DNA from: Enoplosus armatus
Taxonomy: Eukaryota; Chordata; Actinopteri; Centrarchiformes; Enoplosidae
Assembly: GCF_043641665.1 (NCBI RefSeq)
Contig: NW_027261182.1
Span: forward strand, 197,001-261,000
DNA length: 64,000 nt
Direction: 5' to 3'
Shown here: positions 12,470 through 25,028 of the stretch, piece after piece
Position numbering within the stretch: the first letter of the stretch is position 1
Layout of the letters: each line of letters opens with the position of its first letter
The notes under the pieces: generated by a model
Told to the model about the DNA's origin: nothing
Database searches by the model: none
The model's input: the letters and a program-made list of their open reading frames with translations, nothing else
Made by a program: the position numbers and the translations under genes

Positions 12470-13065
12470 AGGAGGAGGAAGAGGAGGAGGAAGAGGAGGA
12501 GGAGAAGGAGAGAACAGGCTAACACATGAAGGGAAGAACAAGGAGGAAAATCAAGGTAAGAAGAGAGACAAAGAGAGGGAGAGGGAGAGGGAGAGGAGGA
12601 GAGGGAGAGGAGGAGAGGAGGAGAGGGAGGGGAGGAGGGGAGGAGAGGAGGAGAGGAGGAGAGGGAGAGGAGGAGAGGAGGAGAGGGAGAGCAGGAGAGG
12701 GAGAGGAGGAGAGGGAGAGAGGAAGAGGAGGAGGAGAAGGAGAGAATAGGCTAACACATGAAGGGAAAAACAAGGAGGAAAATCAAGGTAAGAAGAGAGA
12801 CAAAGAGAGGGAGAGGGAGAGGAGGAGAGGGAGGGGAGGAGAGGAAGAGAGGGAGAGGAGGAAGAGGAGGAGAGGGAGAGGAGGAAGAGAGGGAGAGGGA
12901 GAGGGAAAGGAAGAGAGGGAGAGGAAGAGAGGGAGAGGAGGGGAGGAAGAGAGAGAGAGGAAGAGAGGGAGAGGAGGGGAGGAAGAGGAGGAGAGTTAGA
13001 GAGGGAGAGGAGGGGAGGAAGAGGAGGAGAGTTAGAGAGGGAGGGGAGGGGAGGAAGAGCCCCTC
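12470..13065 (+). repeat. Polypurine (GGAGAG)n tract with 232-bp internal duplication
   Basis: About 600 bp of nearly pure G and A on the plus strand (GAGGAG, GGGAGAGG, GGAAGAGAGG). A mixed segment beginning AGGCTAACACATGAAGGG occurs at 12,516 and again at 12,748, so a unit of about 232 bp was duplicated. The ORFs on both strands (Arg/Glu/Gly-rich on +, Leu/Ser/Pro-rich on -) follow from composition. Such purine mirror tracts can adopt triplex (H-DNA) structure. Confidence 0.93.
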
Positions 13066-13170
13066 GGGTAACTGTTAAACTGACTTAATCAGATCAACTT
13101 ACTGACCTGGATAAACTCTGCTTGACTGGAACAACTCACATAACAAACCGTCCCTTCAGATCACGGATAG

Positions 13171-13204
<34 letters not shown>

Positions 13205-13284
13205 CTGCTCTGTAGAAAGAACGAGTGTAAATTGAAATATTAAAATTGGAGCAGAGAGAGTAACGTTAGTGAGCGTCCAGACTG

Positions 13285-13445
13285 CAGCTCTGTGGGGCTG
13301 TTAGCATGACTACAGCATGCTAACATGCTCACAATGCTAACATGTTTAGCAATTAATGTTTACCTTACTCATCATCTTAGTTCAGCATGTTAATATCCCT
13401 CCTGTACATGTTGAGATATATATCACTGGGGAAGTGAAAGGTTTT
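13285..13445 (+). mobile_element. Dispersed teleost repeat fragment (GCTAACATGCTAACA family)
   Basis: Contains TTAGCATG...CAGCATGCTAACATGCTCACAATGCTAACATG...CATCTTAGTTCAGCATGTTA...GTTGAGATATATATCACTGGGGAAGTGAAAGG. The same phrases (ACCATCTTAGTTTAGCGTGTTAGCATGC, GAATGTCAC) occur at 50,806-51,260, and related text occurs at 62,445-62,600. It is a non-coding interspersed element fragment; I cannot assign its superfamily. Confidence 0.65.
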
Positions 13446-14534
13446 ACCATCCAAACCTTTAAAGCCTTTAACTTTATCTTTGTCTTTATCCACAACGCTC
13501 AAGAATTTAAAAATGCTTGTTTGACTGTTTGCTCGCCCCAAAACGTCGTCTGAACCCTGAGCTTGTTTGTAAAATGAACTGGAGTTTTGAGAGGAGCTTT
13601 CCTCTGACACAAGCCCACTTTAATTAGCCCATCAGTGACGTTTCTCTCCAAACTGTGAATGAAATCTTGCCGTCGTGCCGTCAGCCTGAAGACGGAAAAA
13701 TGCTGGAATTTCAGTCAAAGATGGAGGGAGCGGAGGAGGGAGATGAGGAGGACAAGGGAAAGAAAAGAGGAAAGGAAATTCGGAGGGAAGATGAAGGAGG
13801 AGGAGAGGGAGAGGAGGGAATGGAGGGGCTTCTCCTCAGCTGAGCAGAGTTCACTGGGTTCTCTCTCTGCCTGCCCTTCCTTTGCAGCTTACATACACGA
13901 TCATGCGCTTTTATGGCTCAACGCACTATAGTGTGTGGATGTGCAGGTGTCGGACTGTTTTGTGTGTGTGTCTGTGAACACATGAGGGGGAATGTGCCCG
14001 TTAGGCATTCCTCACAGTGTGCACGGCCGCTGCATTGTTGCAGGACTCTCCTTTGTCCCACAAGACAAACATGTTTGTCTAATGACACAACAGTGTTACA
14101 CCACATGGTGTCATCAGACCGCAGCACGATGAAAACCGGCCCGGGATCTGAACCACGGCAGTCACTGTGACATCATCAAGACGTCAGTTGAAAGGGTGTG
14201 AGGTGAACCGGTGATGCATGTGGAAACTCCTATTGTCCCTTTAAACAAGGTTTGAGTCACTTTAAGACGATTGTTGTCTCAGAGAAGGACTCAGATTTGA
14301 ATGTTCTGCTGCAGATGGAAGTGGGAGGAACAGAAGAGATGAGTAATGAGAAGAAGAACTGGTTGAATCACAGCATGAAGAAAGAACTCCACACTGCTCT
14401 CCATGGGAAACTACATGTCGTCACTTAATGTAGGAGAGAGAATCACCATGGTATTTTCTTTATGTATCTTCTTTTTCTCTCCCACCTTCTTCCTGTGTGT
14501 GGGCATCACTCTGTCTCTCTACCCCCCCCACCTA

Positions 14535-14576
<42 letters not shown>

Positions 14577-16805
14577 GTAGGCTTGTTAATGCAGATGTAG
14601 TAAACTCATGGGGACTCCCCGAATAGAATCTATCCGAGAAGTGAATTTAATATAAAACCCTTACTAGAGAACACACACACATGTACACGCATTGGGTGTG
14701 TGTGTGTGTGTGTGCGCACATAGCACACATGCCGCGGAGGACAAAAGACATAAAAGAAAACCAAACCGAAGACATTAGAAGCGAAGAGAAACTAATCAGA
14801 TCCAGAAAATGAGAGTGTCGTGGGGATGCAGAGAGCGTTTTTGCGCAGCGGGCCCACCCCGGCTACACAGAAATGTAATTGGCACCAAAACGGCAGCAAG
14901 CAGCAGGGGTTACAGCTGTTGCATATGCCCCCAAGCTAAAAAACACAGGACATAACTGGCGTAAAAACCACACACTGAGCGCTCTCATCAGTACAAAGAA
15001 CGTGAAATGGATTTGGATCAGCGGGGAACTGCTCTGGGAGTTTACTGGCGCAACAATACTCACACACACACGTCACGATCACTGTCCAACCTCATAGCAA
15101 GTGCGGGGGTACATTAATATACACACAGTACATGAGTATAAAACATATTGCAGCTTACAGTGTGCAGAGGATTTAAGGGAGGAGGTGGTCATGAACACTA
15201 TGTGACTTCTGCAGTAGTGCAGTAAGACCTCGTCCAGGTTTTAATGCCTTACATCATTCTGTACTGTCATTCACTAAAACCACAATCTCAACCAGCTGGT
15301 TCGCATGTCACGCCTGGCAGCTAAAAGGAGAGCGAACATTGACTAAAGTACACTGTAGGACAGAACTACCGACTGTTACAATACGAGTAAAGACGGAAGA
15401 CAGAAGGGATAGAATCGAATAAACCAGGTGCATGATGGGAACTTCCAGAGCGACTACCCCTGTGCAAACTAGCGCAGATATCCAAATGGCGTCGATATGG
15501 AAGTGAGCATCTGAGAGAACGGTCGGGGGCTGCGTCCGCGACACCTGCCAACGGCTGAAACAAACAGCAGGAAGGACAAACAGAGTTTCCTGCTGGTTCC
15601 TCCTGAAGGTTATCTGAGCTGCTGGAAGGCTGTGGTGGGTAACAGGCTGAGCCCACATGAAGCTGGTGTCTTCAGCACTGACAAAATGGAGCTTTTTGAA
15701 CAAATTGTGGACGGCGAAACAAAGCTTTTCCAAAACAACGACACACGGACACGAGTGGAAGCAACAGGAAGTAAACTCAGTGCTGCCTTCAGCTCTCTGA
15801 GAACACTCATGTTAAACTTTACTAAGAGAGTCTGGCCTGCACACGGAGACTGTATGTATGTTTACATCGTCAGACAGCAAATAAATAATAATATATCATT
15901 CTGATCAGCGGCTTCTCCTTAGCTACCAGGTTTATGAGCAACGATCAGACCAGGTTCGACACTCAGACAGATGTTGTGAAGGACGCTGGAGCGACGTGTT
16001 CGGCTGCAGCAGTTTATCATGAAGAGGAGGACGTGACAGAAGGAGCTGATGGTTGCTGCGATGCACAACTGCTTTGCTTCCCAAATGCAAAAGGAAGGAG
16101 AAGGAGAACTTTGGCTTTTGATGTGCACAGGAAGCACACCGTGTGCTCGTCTGGTTATTCAGCAACAAGCCAGCTGAATGTCTCTGAAACTGTGCTAAAG
16201 GCTTACATGCAACGTCAGGACAGCCTTTTGTTGTATTCACTTTATGTAACTTTTATATTCCTGCTGGCACTACGTAGAGGAACAGCACTAAAATGACAGA
16301 AACAGAGATATTTCTACTCGCTTTTCTGAAGTCAGGACCAACGCTCGACTCCACGTTCAAGCTTCACAGCTTATAAATATTACAAAGAAATGAGAGAAAA
16401 TAGAAAGAGAGAGACACACAAGGAAATACCACCACGAAGATGTTCTTATAGTGGAGGGCCATAACTTTCAACGTCAAAGAACAGGACAACATTCATGGGG
16501 AGACACAAAGAGCCCTAACCCACCAAACCACCAAAGATCCCTCAAGTCAAAAAGTCTCCGGCACGCTCCTTCCCCCTCCTCTCCTCGATGCCGTGATATC
16601 CTGTTCCCTGTTGGCGTCTCCTCTTTCCTTTCCTCCCATCATTTCACCCCCTGCAATCTGTCAGCTCGATCAGCCGAGCAACAAGACGAACGGGGGGGGG
16701 GGGGCGAGGGAAAGAGTAATGAGGTCAGTAGCACTTATCTGCAGAGGCTGAATGAGGGATGAAGAGGATGCTCTGGGCTTTTGCTCTCTCACTTTCTTTC
16801 TGCCA

Positions 16806-16807
<2 letters not shown>

Positions 16808-16888
<81 letters not shown>
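16808..16888 (+). repeat. (CA)40 microsatellite
   Basis: Perfect run of about 81 bp between CTGCCACT and CTCCCTTTTTTAAATTC. One of the two longest perfect CA runs in the window. Confidence 0.95.
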
Positions 16889-16890
<2 letters not shown>

Positions 16891-18289
16891 CCTTTTTTAA
16901 ATTCAGCCTACTTCGCTCAGCGCAGCTTCTGTCACCTCATGTTAACATGTTCATCTTTTTTTCTCTCTCACACTTAGAAAGCCTTTTCATCCCCTCCCTC
17001 TTCCATATTCAGATCTTTCTCACCCAGTCTGACTCTCAGGTCTCTCCATCTTTTTACTTTCCTCTTTTGTTTCTTCACACCACCCTGTCACACCACCTCC
17101 TTTACCTCCATCCTCTTCTAATCTAACGTGTCTGCTTTATTTAGCTGATTCTCCGTGTTAAGCCTCCTCAGTTGATTACCTCCTCCACTCTTTTCCTGCT
17201 TTTTCTGTCTCCCTGCTACTCCTCCTGCTCCATCTCTCTCCTTTATCCCTCTTCAATCCCACTCTGCTCACTCGTCAGCCTCAGTCTGCTCTTCCTGCGG
17301 CCATCCTGTCTTCCAAGGTTGCGGTGTATTGATTTTCAATTGACTCGACGTAAAATGTAAATTAAAGCTGTAATTCGCGAGCAGGAGTTAGAAGCTGTTT
17401 TCCTTATATGTGATTCTCTTCTGTCATTTCTTCTAATCGGGAAAAAAATACAGCTTTTTTCATCAACTTCCTGAATCAAGTGAATTGAAAGTAAAGTGAA
17501 AACTCCCGCTGTCTTCCCTCCCCACTGCTTCATCCATTATCCCCTCCCTCCCTTTATCAGCCAGACATCCATCCATCCAGCTGTCAAGCGGATTTTACGC
17601 AAACTTTTAAAATGCCAGAGAAAAGTGAAATGTGAATTAGATGTGTTTCCACCAGCTGGGCTGAAGCGGATAAATCAAGCTCTCCTAAATGTCAGAAAGC
17701 CCATTCATGTGAAAAATGGCAGGAATCTCTGCAGAACTCATCTGGCAAACTGTTGTGATTCTTCAGACTCAAATAATGTTGGCATGTTTAATGCTTTCAC
17801 CCTGAAGGAGAAAACAAATATGTCCTAATGCCTCTAAACTATGTCAGAGAACTGCTGCGTAATGACACTGGACCACTTGTTGCCCACATTAGACCACAGA
17901 GCTTTGAGTTACGGGAAGGTGGTCTCTCTGGGTCCAGGTGCAGTTGAGATAAAGGGGCAGAATCCAAACAGCAAAATGAAAGAAACATACTGAAGAGAAT
18001 ACATTCCCTGCATCTAATATCAATATTACCAGAATATCAAAATCCACATAGGGGACAACTGAATAAAAAAGAGTTGATTCTTGGAAATGATTGATGTAGA
18101 ATAAAGTTATTCCCTCGCTGTTAAGTTTCTACGCCTCCAGATTTTGCCAACATCCTTACATCCCTACATCCTTCCTGCTCTACCACTCTCACACTGTCAC
18201 ACAGCAACAGTGACACACACACACACACACACACACAGCAGTGGCAGATGTGAGGTGACAAGCTGAGGACCTTGGTAACACATCCAAGG

Positions 18290-18326
<37 letters not shown>

Positions 18327-18798
18327 ACTTTTATCAGCAGAAACCTCTGATATTGACTTTGGGCCGCTGCAGACTGAAATGTTTAATAATTAAAATTCAA
18401 ACTGCTCTGAAATGTGTGTTACTGCGATGTGTGTGTGTGTGTGTGTGTGAGTGTGTGTGTGTACATAAGAACTTTGACAGCACCACATGCCGTAACGTCT
18501 CATGACACGTGGACATGCACACACACACACATACACACACCCCTCCCCCCCTAAGCACTGACCCACACACAGTCCAATAATAATGAAGGGCAGGCAGATC
18601 AGCCAGATGTTTGTTGGTACATAATGGCGTGTTTGTGTATCTGTGTGTGTGTGTGTGTGTGAAGAGCAGGTGCATCTACTGTATGTGCACCCAAGCATAA
18701 GTAAATATGTGTCTATCCTTCTGTGAAAGTAAGAGCGAGAGCCTGATGTACTGTACGAGCTGCACTGCCTGAAAACCTCCTGCATGAGTGCTTGTTAT

Positions 18799-18831
<33 letters not shown>

Positions 18832-19794
18832 TACCTACATTTATGTCTGTTTGTGTTACAGTCAATGTATGTCAAAGAAACATTTTCACACAGTTTTAAT
18901 TTAAAGACGTGTGAGCTCCACGTTAGCAACAGTCGCATGTTTCTGAGTGTCACATTGTGTCCTGGTCTCTTTGCTTTAACCAGGCTGTTTGTTCTGCAGT
19001 GTGGCCCCCACAGCCCTCTGTGTACCAGCATTAGAGTGTACTAGTGTCCAGATGGCCAAGCTTGCTGTTCCTGCCCTGAAAGTGGAGCACTGGGCTAAGC
19101 CTCCATTATACGGGCTTAAAAACACACTAATCACCCAACAGCACTCTGCACTACTGCTGCTTTCAGAGGGCGCCACCAGGGTGTGTGTGTGTGTGTGTGT
19201 GTGTGCGTGTCTAATCTTAGTACTACCCTCTGTCTCCAGGGAGACAATCATTGACTGTTATCATGACTAGGAGAGTAGTGTGCATGTCCCATTACAATTA
19301 CATCTACTCATGAATAATCAAGTATTTTGTATTATTCGCAAATTGTTAAATACGGAAGTGAGAAATTATTTCAAACCACCATTCACGCTTCATCTTGTTT
19401 TATATTTATTTATATTTTACATCTTCTGAAACTAAAAGTTTCCAAAATACCAAGTCAGATTCTTGTTTTGTGGTAAAGAAAGATTAATTAGAGTCAGAAA
19501 TATATTTGTGTCCTGTCGACAAACAGGGAGCAGCTCAGCATTTAAAATGCAGCTCATCCCCATTGACTTCAGTCCAACACTTTAGTTTTAAAGTTATTAA
19601 CTAACTGTCTGAAGCCATCTACTCTTGGCAGTGTGTCTGCAATAGCGCACATCAATTAACACATAAATGAGCGTAGCTGCAGGTCAGAGTGGAGAAACGC
19701 TGCCACGGGGAAACACCCGCTCTGCACTGTGGGCACCGTTGGCAGAGTGAGGAGCTGCTGGCACTGCCAGCCTTCATCTGCCATCCGATTCAAT

Positions 19795-19803
19795 GTGTGT
19801 GTG

Positions 19804-19849
<46 letters not shown>

Positions 19850-19870
19850 TGTGTGTGTGTGTGTGTGTGT
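19795..19870 (+). repeat. (TG)n microsatellite, interrupted
   Basis: About 75 bp of TG with single interruptions (TGCGTG, TGAGTG). Confidence 0.95.
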
Positions 19871-22800
19871 CGAGGCCGGCCTGACATCTTGGCCTGGTGT
19901 GATGAAGTGGCTCCACGGTGCCAGTTAGCCAGTAGACCCAGACGGGTTGGTGTCACGCACGACATTTGTTACGAAATAGACTGAATTAAGGAAGTGGTCT
20001 AAACGTTAATTAAGTTTGTTGTTGGTTGGAAAATTTGAGTACCTGTACCACTACTTTCAATATACTTTACTGCTCACCATTTCCAAAAGCATGGAGTAAA
20101 ATACCAGCCAAACGTAACCCTGCAGAGGAGAAAAGAGGCTGCTTGAATGAAACGTTTCAGGGATAGAATTTAAAGACTGTCAGAGAGAGACAGAGAGAAA
20201 TGGCTTCAACTCTGCACTGGACAATGAACACTGATTGTTTTTTAAGCATGAACAATTCTTCTGTTTCACGCTGCCTTTCTCTCGTCACTGCCCTGATTCA
20301 GCAGGTTCAGACCTCCCAGGGTGCACTGAGGTCTGCTCATACAACTGTACATCATCAATACACCAGTCACACACTCTCAGAGAAAACAAAGAAAGCTGCC
20401 ATGACACATTACCAAAGACAGATCACTGCGCACACACACACACACACACACCATGATTCACACTGTGTACCACCTGTCTTTGTCTCCAGCTGTCTCGCTT
20501 CTACTGTCCTCAGCTCTTTGTATGTGTGTGTGTTCCCATGAACTTCTCTCCTTCTCATGTTAAAGACACTCAATTTTATCCGAACACTGAATTAATGGTT
20601 GTAGAGACGAACCCACACCCGCAACCTTTCCAGGCCTGGAATATGCCTGGAAGGTGATAATATGATACACCTGTAAGTAACTGAAACAGGTCTGATAGCA
20701 CTCAACATCAAAGGAATGTATTTGACTCTGATTCATGTCCCGTGGTCGAAAAGGTTAAATTCTCATTCAGACGTTAATTCGGGCAAAAGGGGGTGAAACG
20801 GAGTCAGAACACAGAGGCAGTGCTGACTGTTCATTCTGTCCATTCACTCATTCACTTACAGCCGAGCGGGAGAGGACGCCTCTGAGGATGCCTCACGTCA
20901 GTTTGTTCGCATTAAAAGAACGTCACCTCCTCCACGTCTCTGCCAATAGTCTAAACTTCTATCAGAGATGTTCACTTCTGTTGCAGCCCCACTTAATGAT
21001 TTAGCTGATAAGACGGTGTATTTTTACTTCACCTAAATGTTTCATTACTAGTTCCCCTCCCTCGTCTCACAGTGAAACACACAGTGGAAGCAGCAACACA
21101 GTGAATCATGTTTTAAAGAGCTCCCGAGTGTGTGTGTGTGTGTGTGTGTGCGCGTTCATCTTCATCAAACATCAGCAGCAGTTTGACAGTTTGGACTGTT
21201 CTACTTTCCTGTGCTGTCCTTGTTCATTTGCTCATGTGTGAAGTCAAACCCTTCATCTGCACATGGCGGGTTGTTGCGTATTACAGGTTTAATAGTCTGC
21301 CGTCTCCACAAGCTGCGTCATCCTGGAAAACAGTCGGCTCAGCTCAATGATGTCACCTTTCATTTGTCCTTCTTCCCACAAGGCACCGCAGCTGCGTTAT
21401 GCTTCTTAGGGGAATTGACGGGTGTCGGGTAACACGTCTCATTGATTGTGAGCAGCTAGCTTAGCGGTCACAGTTGAGTCAGTGTGTCATCATTCACACA
21501 GGAACACGGTTCGTGAAAATAGAGGCCAAGGCTTTGAAATATGAATGATTTACTCATCTTTTTTTATGTCTGTGTTTTATATTGTCCTTTAATGAGCACA
21601 GGGGGCACTTTCAGCTGCCCTCAGAGCCATTACACCGCTGATGTGCCTGATGTTAGAGTGACGTCCGTCTAAACTAACTCTGACATCAATAGGTGGAGAG
21701 GTGGGGGAGTCTTTCAAACATATGTCCTCTTTGGCCTGCAGACTGAAATGTTTAATCTCCAACTACCGTAAATGTTGTAGTGTTTCACCATAATCTTTTA
21801 TAAAGAGGGTATCAGAATAATGTATGAATCGTTTTGGATTTCTACTCTGTCCTCACAGCCCCCCTTAACAATCAAACAATCAAAGGTCACTTGGTCGACC
21901 TCCTCACTGCAAACTGTCATAAAGAGAGAGACCAAACGTTTGAGAGGACTTAGTGGGCGTCACCAGAAAGACCCTTAATGTCCGTTCGGTAAATGATGGA
22001 TCTGATTGAAGACAGCATCTTCCTGGTTAGTGTACAGTACGTCCGCTCAGCCCATAAAGGCGACAGTCAGAAGTAACAGCCTGCCCATTTAGTTTGACAG
22101 TAAAAGGAGGGTAATGGAGGCCTGTAGCATAAAATATTACCACTTCCATTAGCTTGCACTGTTTTATGTTCAGATTTGGCATATTTTGTTGGATAACTTG
22201 CAGTATTAACTTTAAGGCAAGTGGGTCTGAAAAACATCGAGACTGGAGTGCCTGCGGTTCCTGGAAGCCTCCTTGAAGACCTGACCAATTCTACAAAACG
22301 TCTCCTTTGGTTCCAATAAAGTTGGACATGAATTAAAATGATCTGTCTGAATCCAGCTCATGATCTGCACAGTGTGCCCTCCAAACGTTGGCCCTCCAGT
22401 CCCTTCTCCCTCCGTCTGCATTCGTTTTTAATAACTAAAATTTGCCAAAAGACAAACTGAAAGAAACTGTAATCCCACTGATGATGTTTATCTCTTAAGA
22501 AGTTACAGAGACGATTGAGTCATCTCTGTGACAGCCATCTGCTCTGAACTGCTGTCAACGCCATTACACACACACACACAAGTACAAGTACTTCAATTCT
22601 ACATATTAGGGTTACACAGATAACATGAGATACATACGTGTCTGCCGTCAGAGATGTTGCCTAGATTAGCATTAATGTTTGCGTCAATGTGAGGATGTAA
22701 CTTGATTTGTCGGGTATTTAATTCACTGGAGCAACAAACAGCAGACGTGTTTTTATCCATCAACAGTTTCTCAGTGGAAGTGCCAGTGAAAATAAAAAGC

Positions 22801-22940
22801 ATGCGCATATGGAAGCAACACATGTAGAAACTCTCGGCCACAAACTGTTTCCAGCATCGACAAACGCTCACATACATTTGCTCCACAAACACACTAACAG
22901 CACATTAACATTATGATAAACACACGTGTGTTACGTAGCG

Positions 22941-22951
<11 letters not shown>

Positions 22952-22995
<44 letters not shown>
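22952..22995 (+). repeat. (CA)22 microsatellite after a CT run
   Basis: A TCTCTCTCTCT run passes directly into (CA)n, giving a compound dinucleotide repeat. Confidence 0.95.
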
Positions 22996-22999
<4 letters not shown>

Positions 23000-24394
23000 G
23001 GTAGGATAAACAGCAGAGCGAGGACAAATGCAGCATGCAGTATTCAGCCTGCAGCGAGGCTGCAGACACGGAGCGAGTCGCCTGTCTGCTGAATGAACAC
23101 AAATAGGTTGTACACCCGTAGAGTCACGCAAGCCTAGATACCTCACAATGGTTACTGTTCATGCGTGTGTGTGTGTGTGTGTGTCTATGCGTCAGAGACA
23201 GAGAAGGACATCAGTGCATGAAGGCAGTGTTTGTGTGTAATGTCTTCATTCATCCACATGTGATGAGTCCTAAACACAGAACAGATCACAGTTTTATGCA
23301 AACTCAGCTTCAAGGTTTACGCACAAAGACAACGTGAAACTGTGGCGAGACAATCTGATCCCACGTCTGTCCTCCTTCCCTCAGCGTGTCGTGTTTGTGT
23401 TTGTATTGTTGTTTTCCACTCTGAGACAAACAGCCCTGGTGAGAATCCGCTTTCAAGTTCTTAATGAGACAATCAGCACGGGGCCGATTAACACGGAACA
23501 GAAGCAGAACAATGACTGACTCTCTCTGGTGGGCTCTCTAACATGTTGGCTCTCCAAGCCAAGTGCAGCTTTATCTGCTGCCTGTCAAACCGGCTCAGTT
23601 TACATGCGTATACGTGTTTGTCCAGCTCAGATTTGAACAGGTTAAACTGCTGACGTGTGTTACGTCCCACCCTTTAAAACAACCGAAGCCACGGGATTTA
23701 TTACTTACAGACAAACACTAAAACACTAAATAAAGACAACCGAAAAGGCACAAAGTCAAAACATGAGCACATGAAGGTGTACTGTGACTGATGCCCCCAA
23801 CAAACCACAACACTGTCACCCACAAAACAAGGAAAAACAGAGTGCAAAGGTTGGATTTCATGGTGATTCCATAATTCTTAGATACATGAAAATCTACTCA
23901 TGCTGTTTAGAAATGCATTAACTTACTTAGAGATACAGCACAGGGGTTCCACACAACAATTTGGAGGATACATGGAAAATCATTTCAACAAGGTTGAGGC
24001 TGTGAAAGCTGCTGCTGCGTCCAGCAGTCTGGTTATTAATTCTTTATTAAGTGTCTGCTGACTTTTTCAATCCAAGGCGAAGCCATGTTGACGCGTTGAA
24101 CCAATTAGTTACTACGTGGTAACAGTCAGTGCTGATCTGTGCTTATTTGTGTTTCTTATCGAATGATGTTTGACGATGACAGCCTCTACACTCACCGGCA
24201 CTAACTGAAACACACCCAAATCTACAACCGAGCTGTCGGCCATCGAGTTGCATCGTGGGTAACGTAGGCGTCAGGTCTTGACAGGGAAGAAGAAGGCATG
24301 GAACATGAAGGACGATACCTCTGAGATGAGATCTCTGCTTCTGCTGCATCAAGTATTATTAAGAATCTAGCAGCTTACTATGTTTTTGTAATCT

Positions 24395-24397
<3 letters not shown>

Positions 24398-24428
<31 letters not shown>
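24398..24428. repeat. (AT)n microsatellite
   Basis: Perfect alternating AT run of about 30 bp. It lies about 450 bp before the plus-strand exon at 24,884. Confidence 0.95.
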
Positions 24429-24432
<4 letters not shown>

Positions 24433-24883
24433 ATATTTACCTTGATGGAGGGCTTCAAAATGTTAAGGAGAGGGTCGACCTCACAGCGGTAAAGACAAGA
24501 TGTATAAACACAGCTGTGAAGACTCATATAAACTACATATAAAAACACTGGAGCATCTATGCTCTAAGTCTCAGTAAGGCCACACCAACACTCCACAGCC
24601 ATTACTGCCAGATAGAGCGGGCTTAATCAGGTCAATGGAAACGTCCATCAGTCCATCAACTGGAATTAGATAGGAAGAGGGAGGGAGGGATGGTGGGAGG
24701 TGGGTGAGAGGGAAAGTGAGATGAGGTCAGAGAGAGGCGGGAGGAGGGGGGGGGGGGTTAAGATGGAGTGAGTGAAAGTGAAGTAACGCATGATGTGACG
24801 AATGAAGTACACGGTGATAAAAAATTGAAATGGGAGGTCTATAATTTATGATAATTGATGTTAATTCTGACCCTGTCTTGCAG

Positions 24884-25028
24884 GCGGCTCTCCTACGCGC
24901 TCATTCACACTCTCCTCAACATGCACGGCAATAACTCCGACTGCCGCCTCCTGGGAGCGATACAAGCTTCAAGTCTGGTGGACATGAAGAGAACTGATGC
25001 CGTCGATCACGACAACTGGACAGACTGA
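24884..25028 (+). CDS. Terminal coding exon of an unidentified plus-strand gene
   Basis: A strong splice acceptor (pyrimidine-rich CCCTGTCTTGCAG) ends at 24,883. After one leading base the frame reads RLSYALIHTLLNMHGNN, then SDCRLLGAIQASSLVD, then MKRTDAVDHDNWTD and a TGA at 25,026-25,028: 47 residues. Third codon positions in this frame are strongly C/G-biased (TCC TAC GCG CTC ATT CAC ACT CTC CTC AAC ATG CAC GGC), unlike the AT-rich surroundings, which argues for real coding sequence. A second frame is also open but has no such bias. No upstream exon of the same gene is recognisable between 1 and 24,880, so its introns must be long or its other exons lie outside. I do not recognise the protein. 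It would be antisense to the presumed dock3 intron 1. Confidence 0.6.

Larger units (their letters stand above)
13066..24883. other. Non-coding stretch rich in dinucleotide repeats
   Basis: About 11.8 kb without supported exons apart from the features listed separately. It holds many (CA)n/(TG)n runs (13,177-13,202; 14,537-14,574; 16,808-16,888; 18,206-18,237; 18,296-18,324; 18,429-18,461; 18,803-18,832; 19,180-19,205; 19,795-19,870; 20,431-20,451; 21,128-21,151; 22,952-22,995; 23,165-23,184), an AT run before 24,430 and G-rich runs (16,692-16,704; 24,747-24,758). Confidence 0.5.

Noticed and set aside
12526..13078. Arg/Glu/Gly-rich ORFs (and Leu/Ser/Pro ORFs on the other strand)
   Set aside because: Translation of the polypurine tract; no splice sites or conservation expected.
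15632..16296. Plus-strand ORFs of 90 and 120 codons (KMELFEQIVDGETKLFQ, SNDQTRFDTQTDVV)
   Set aside because: They read like proteins for short stretches but lack splice sites and known homology. Possibly old repeat sequence, not supportable as a gene.
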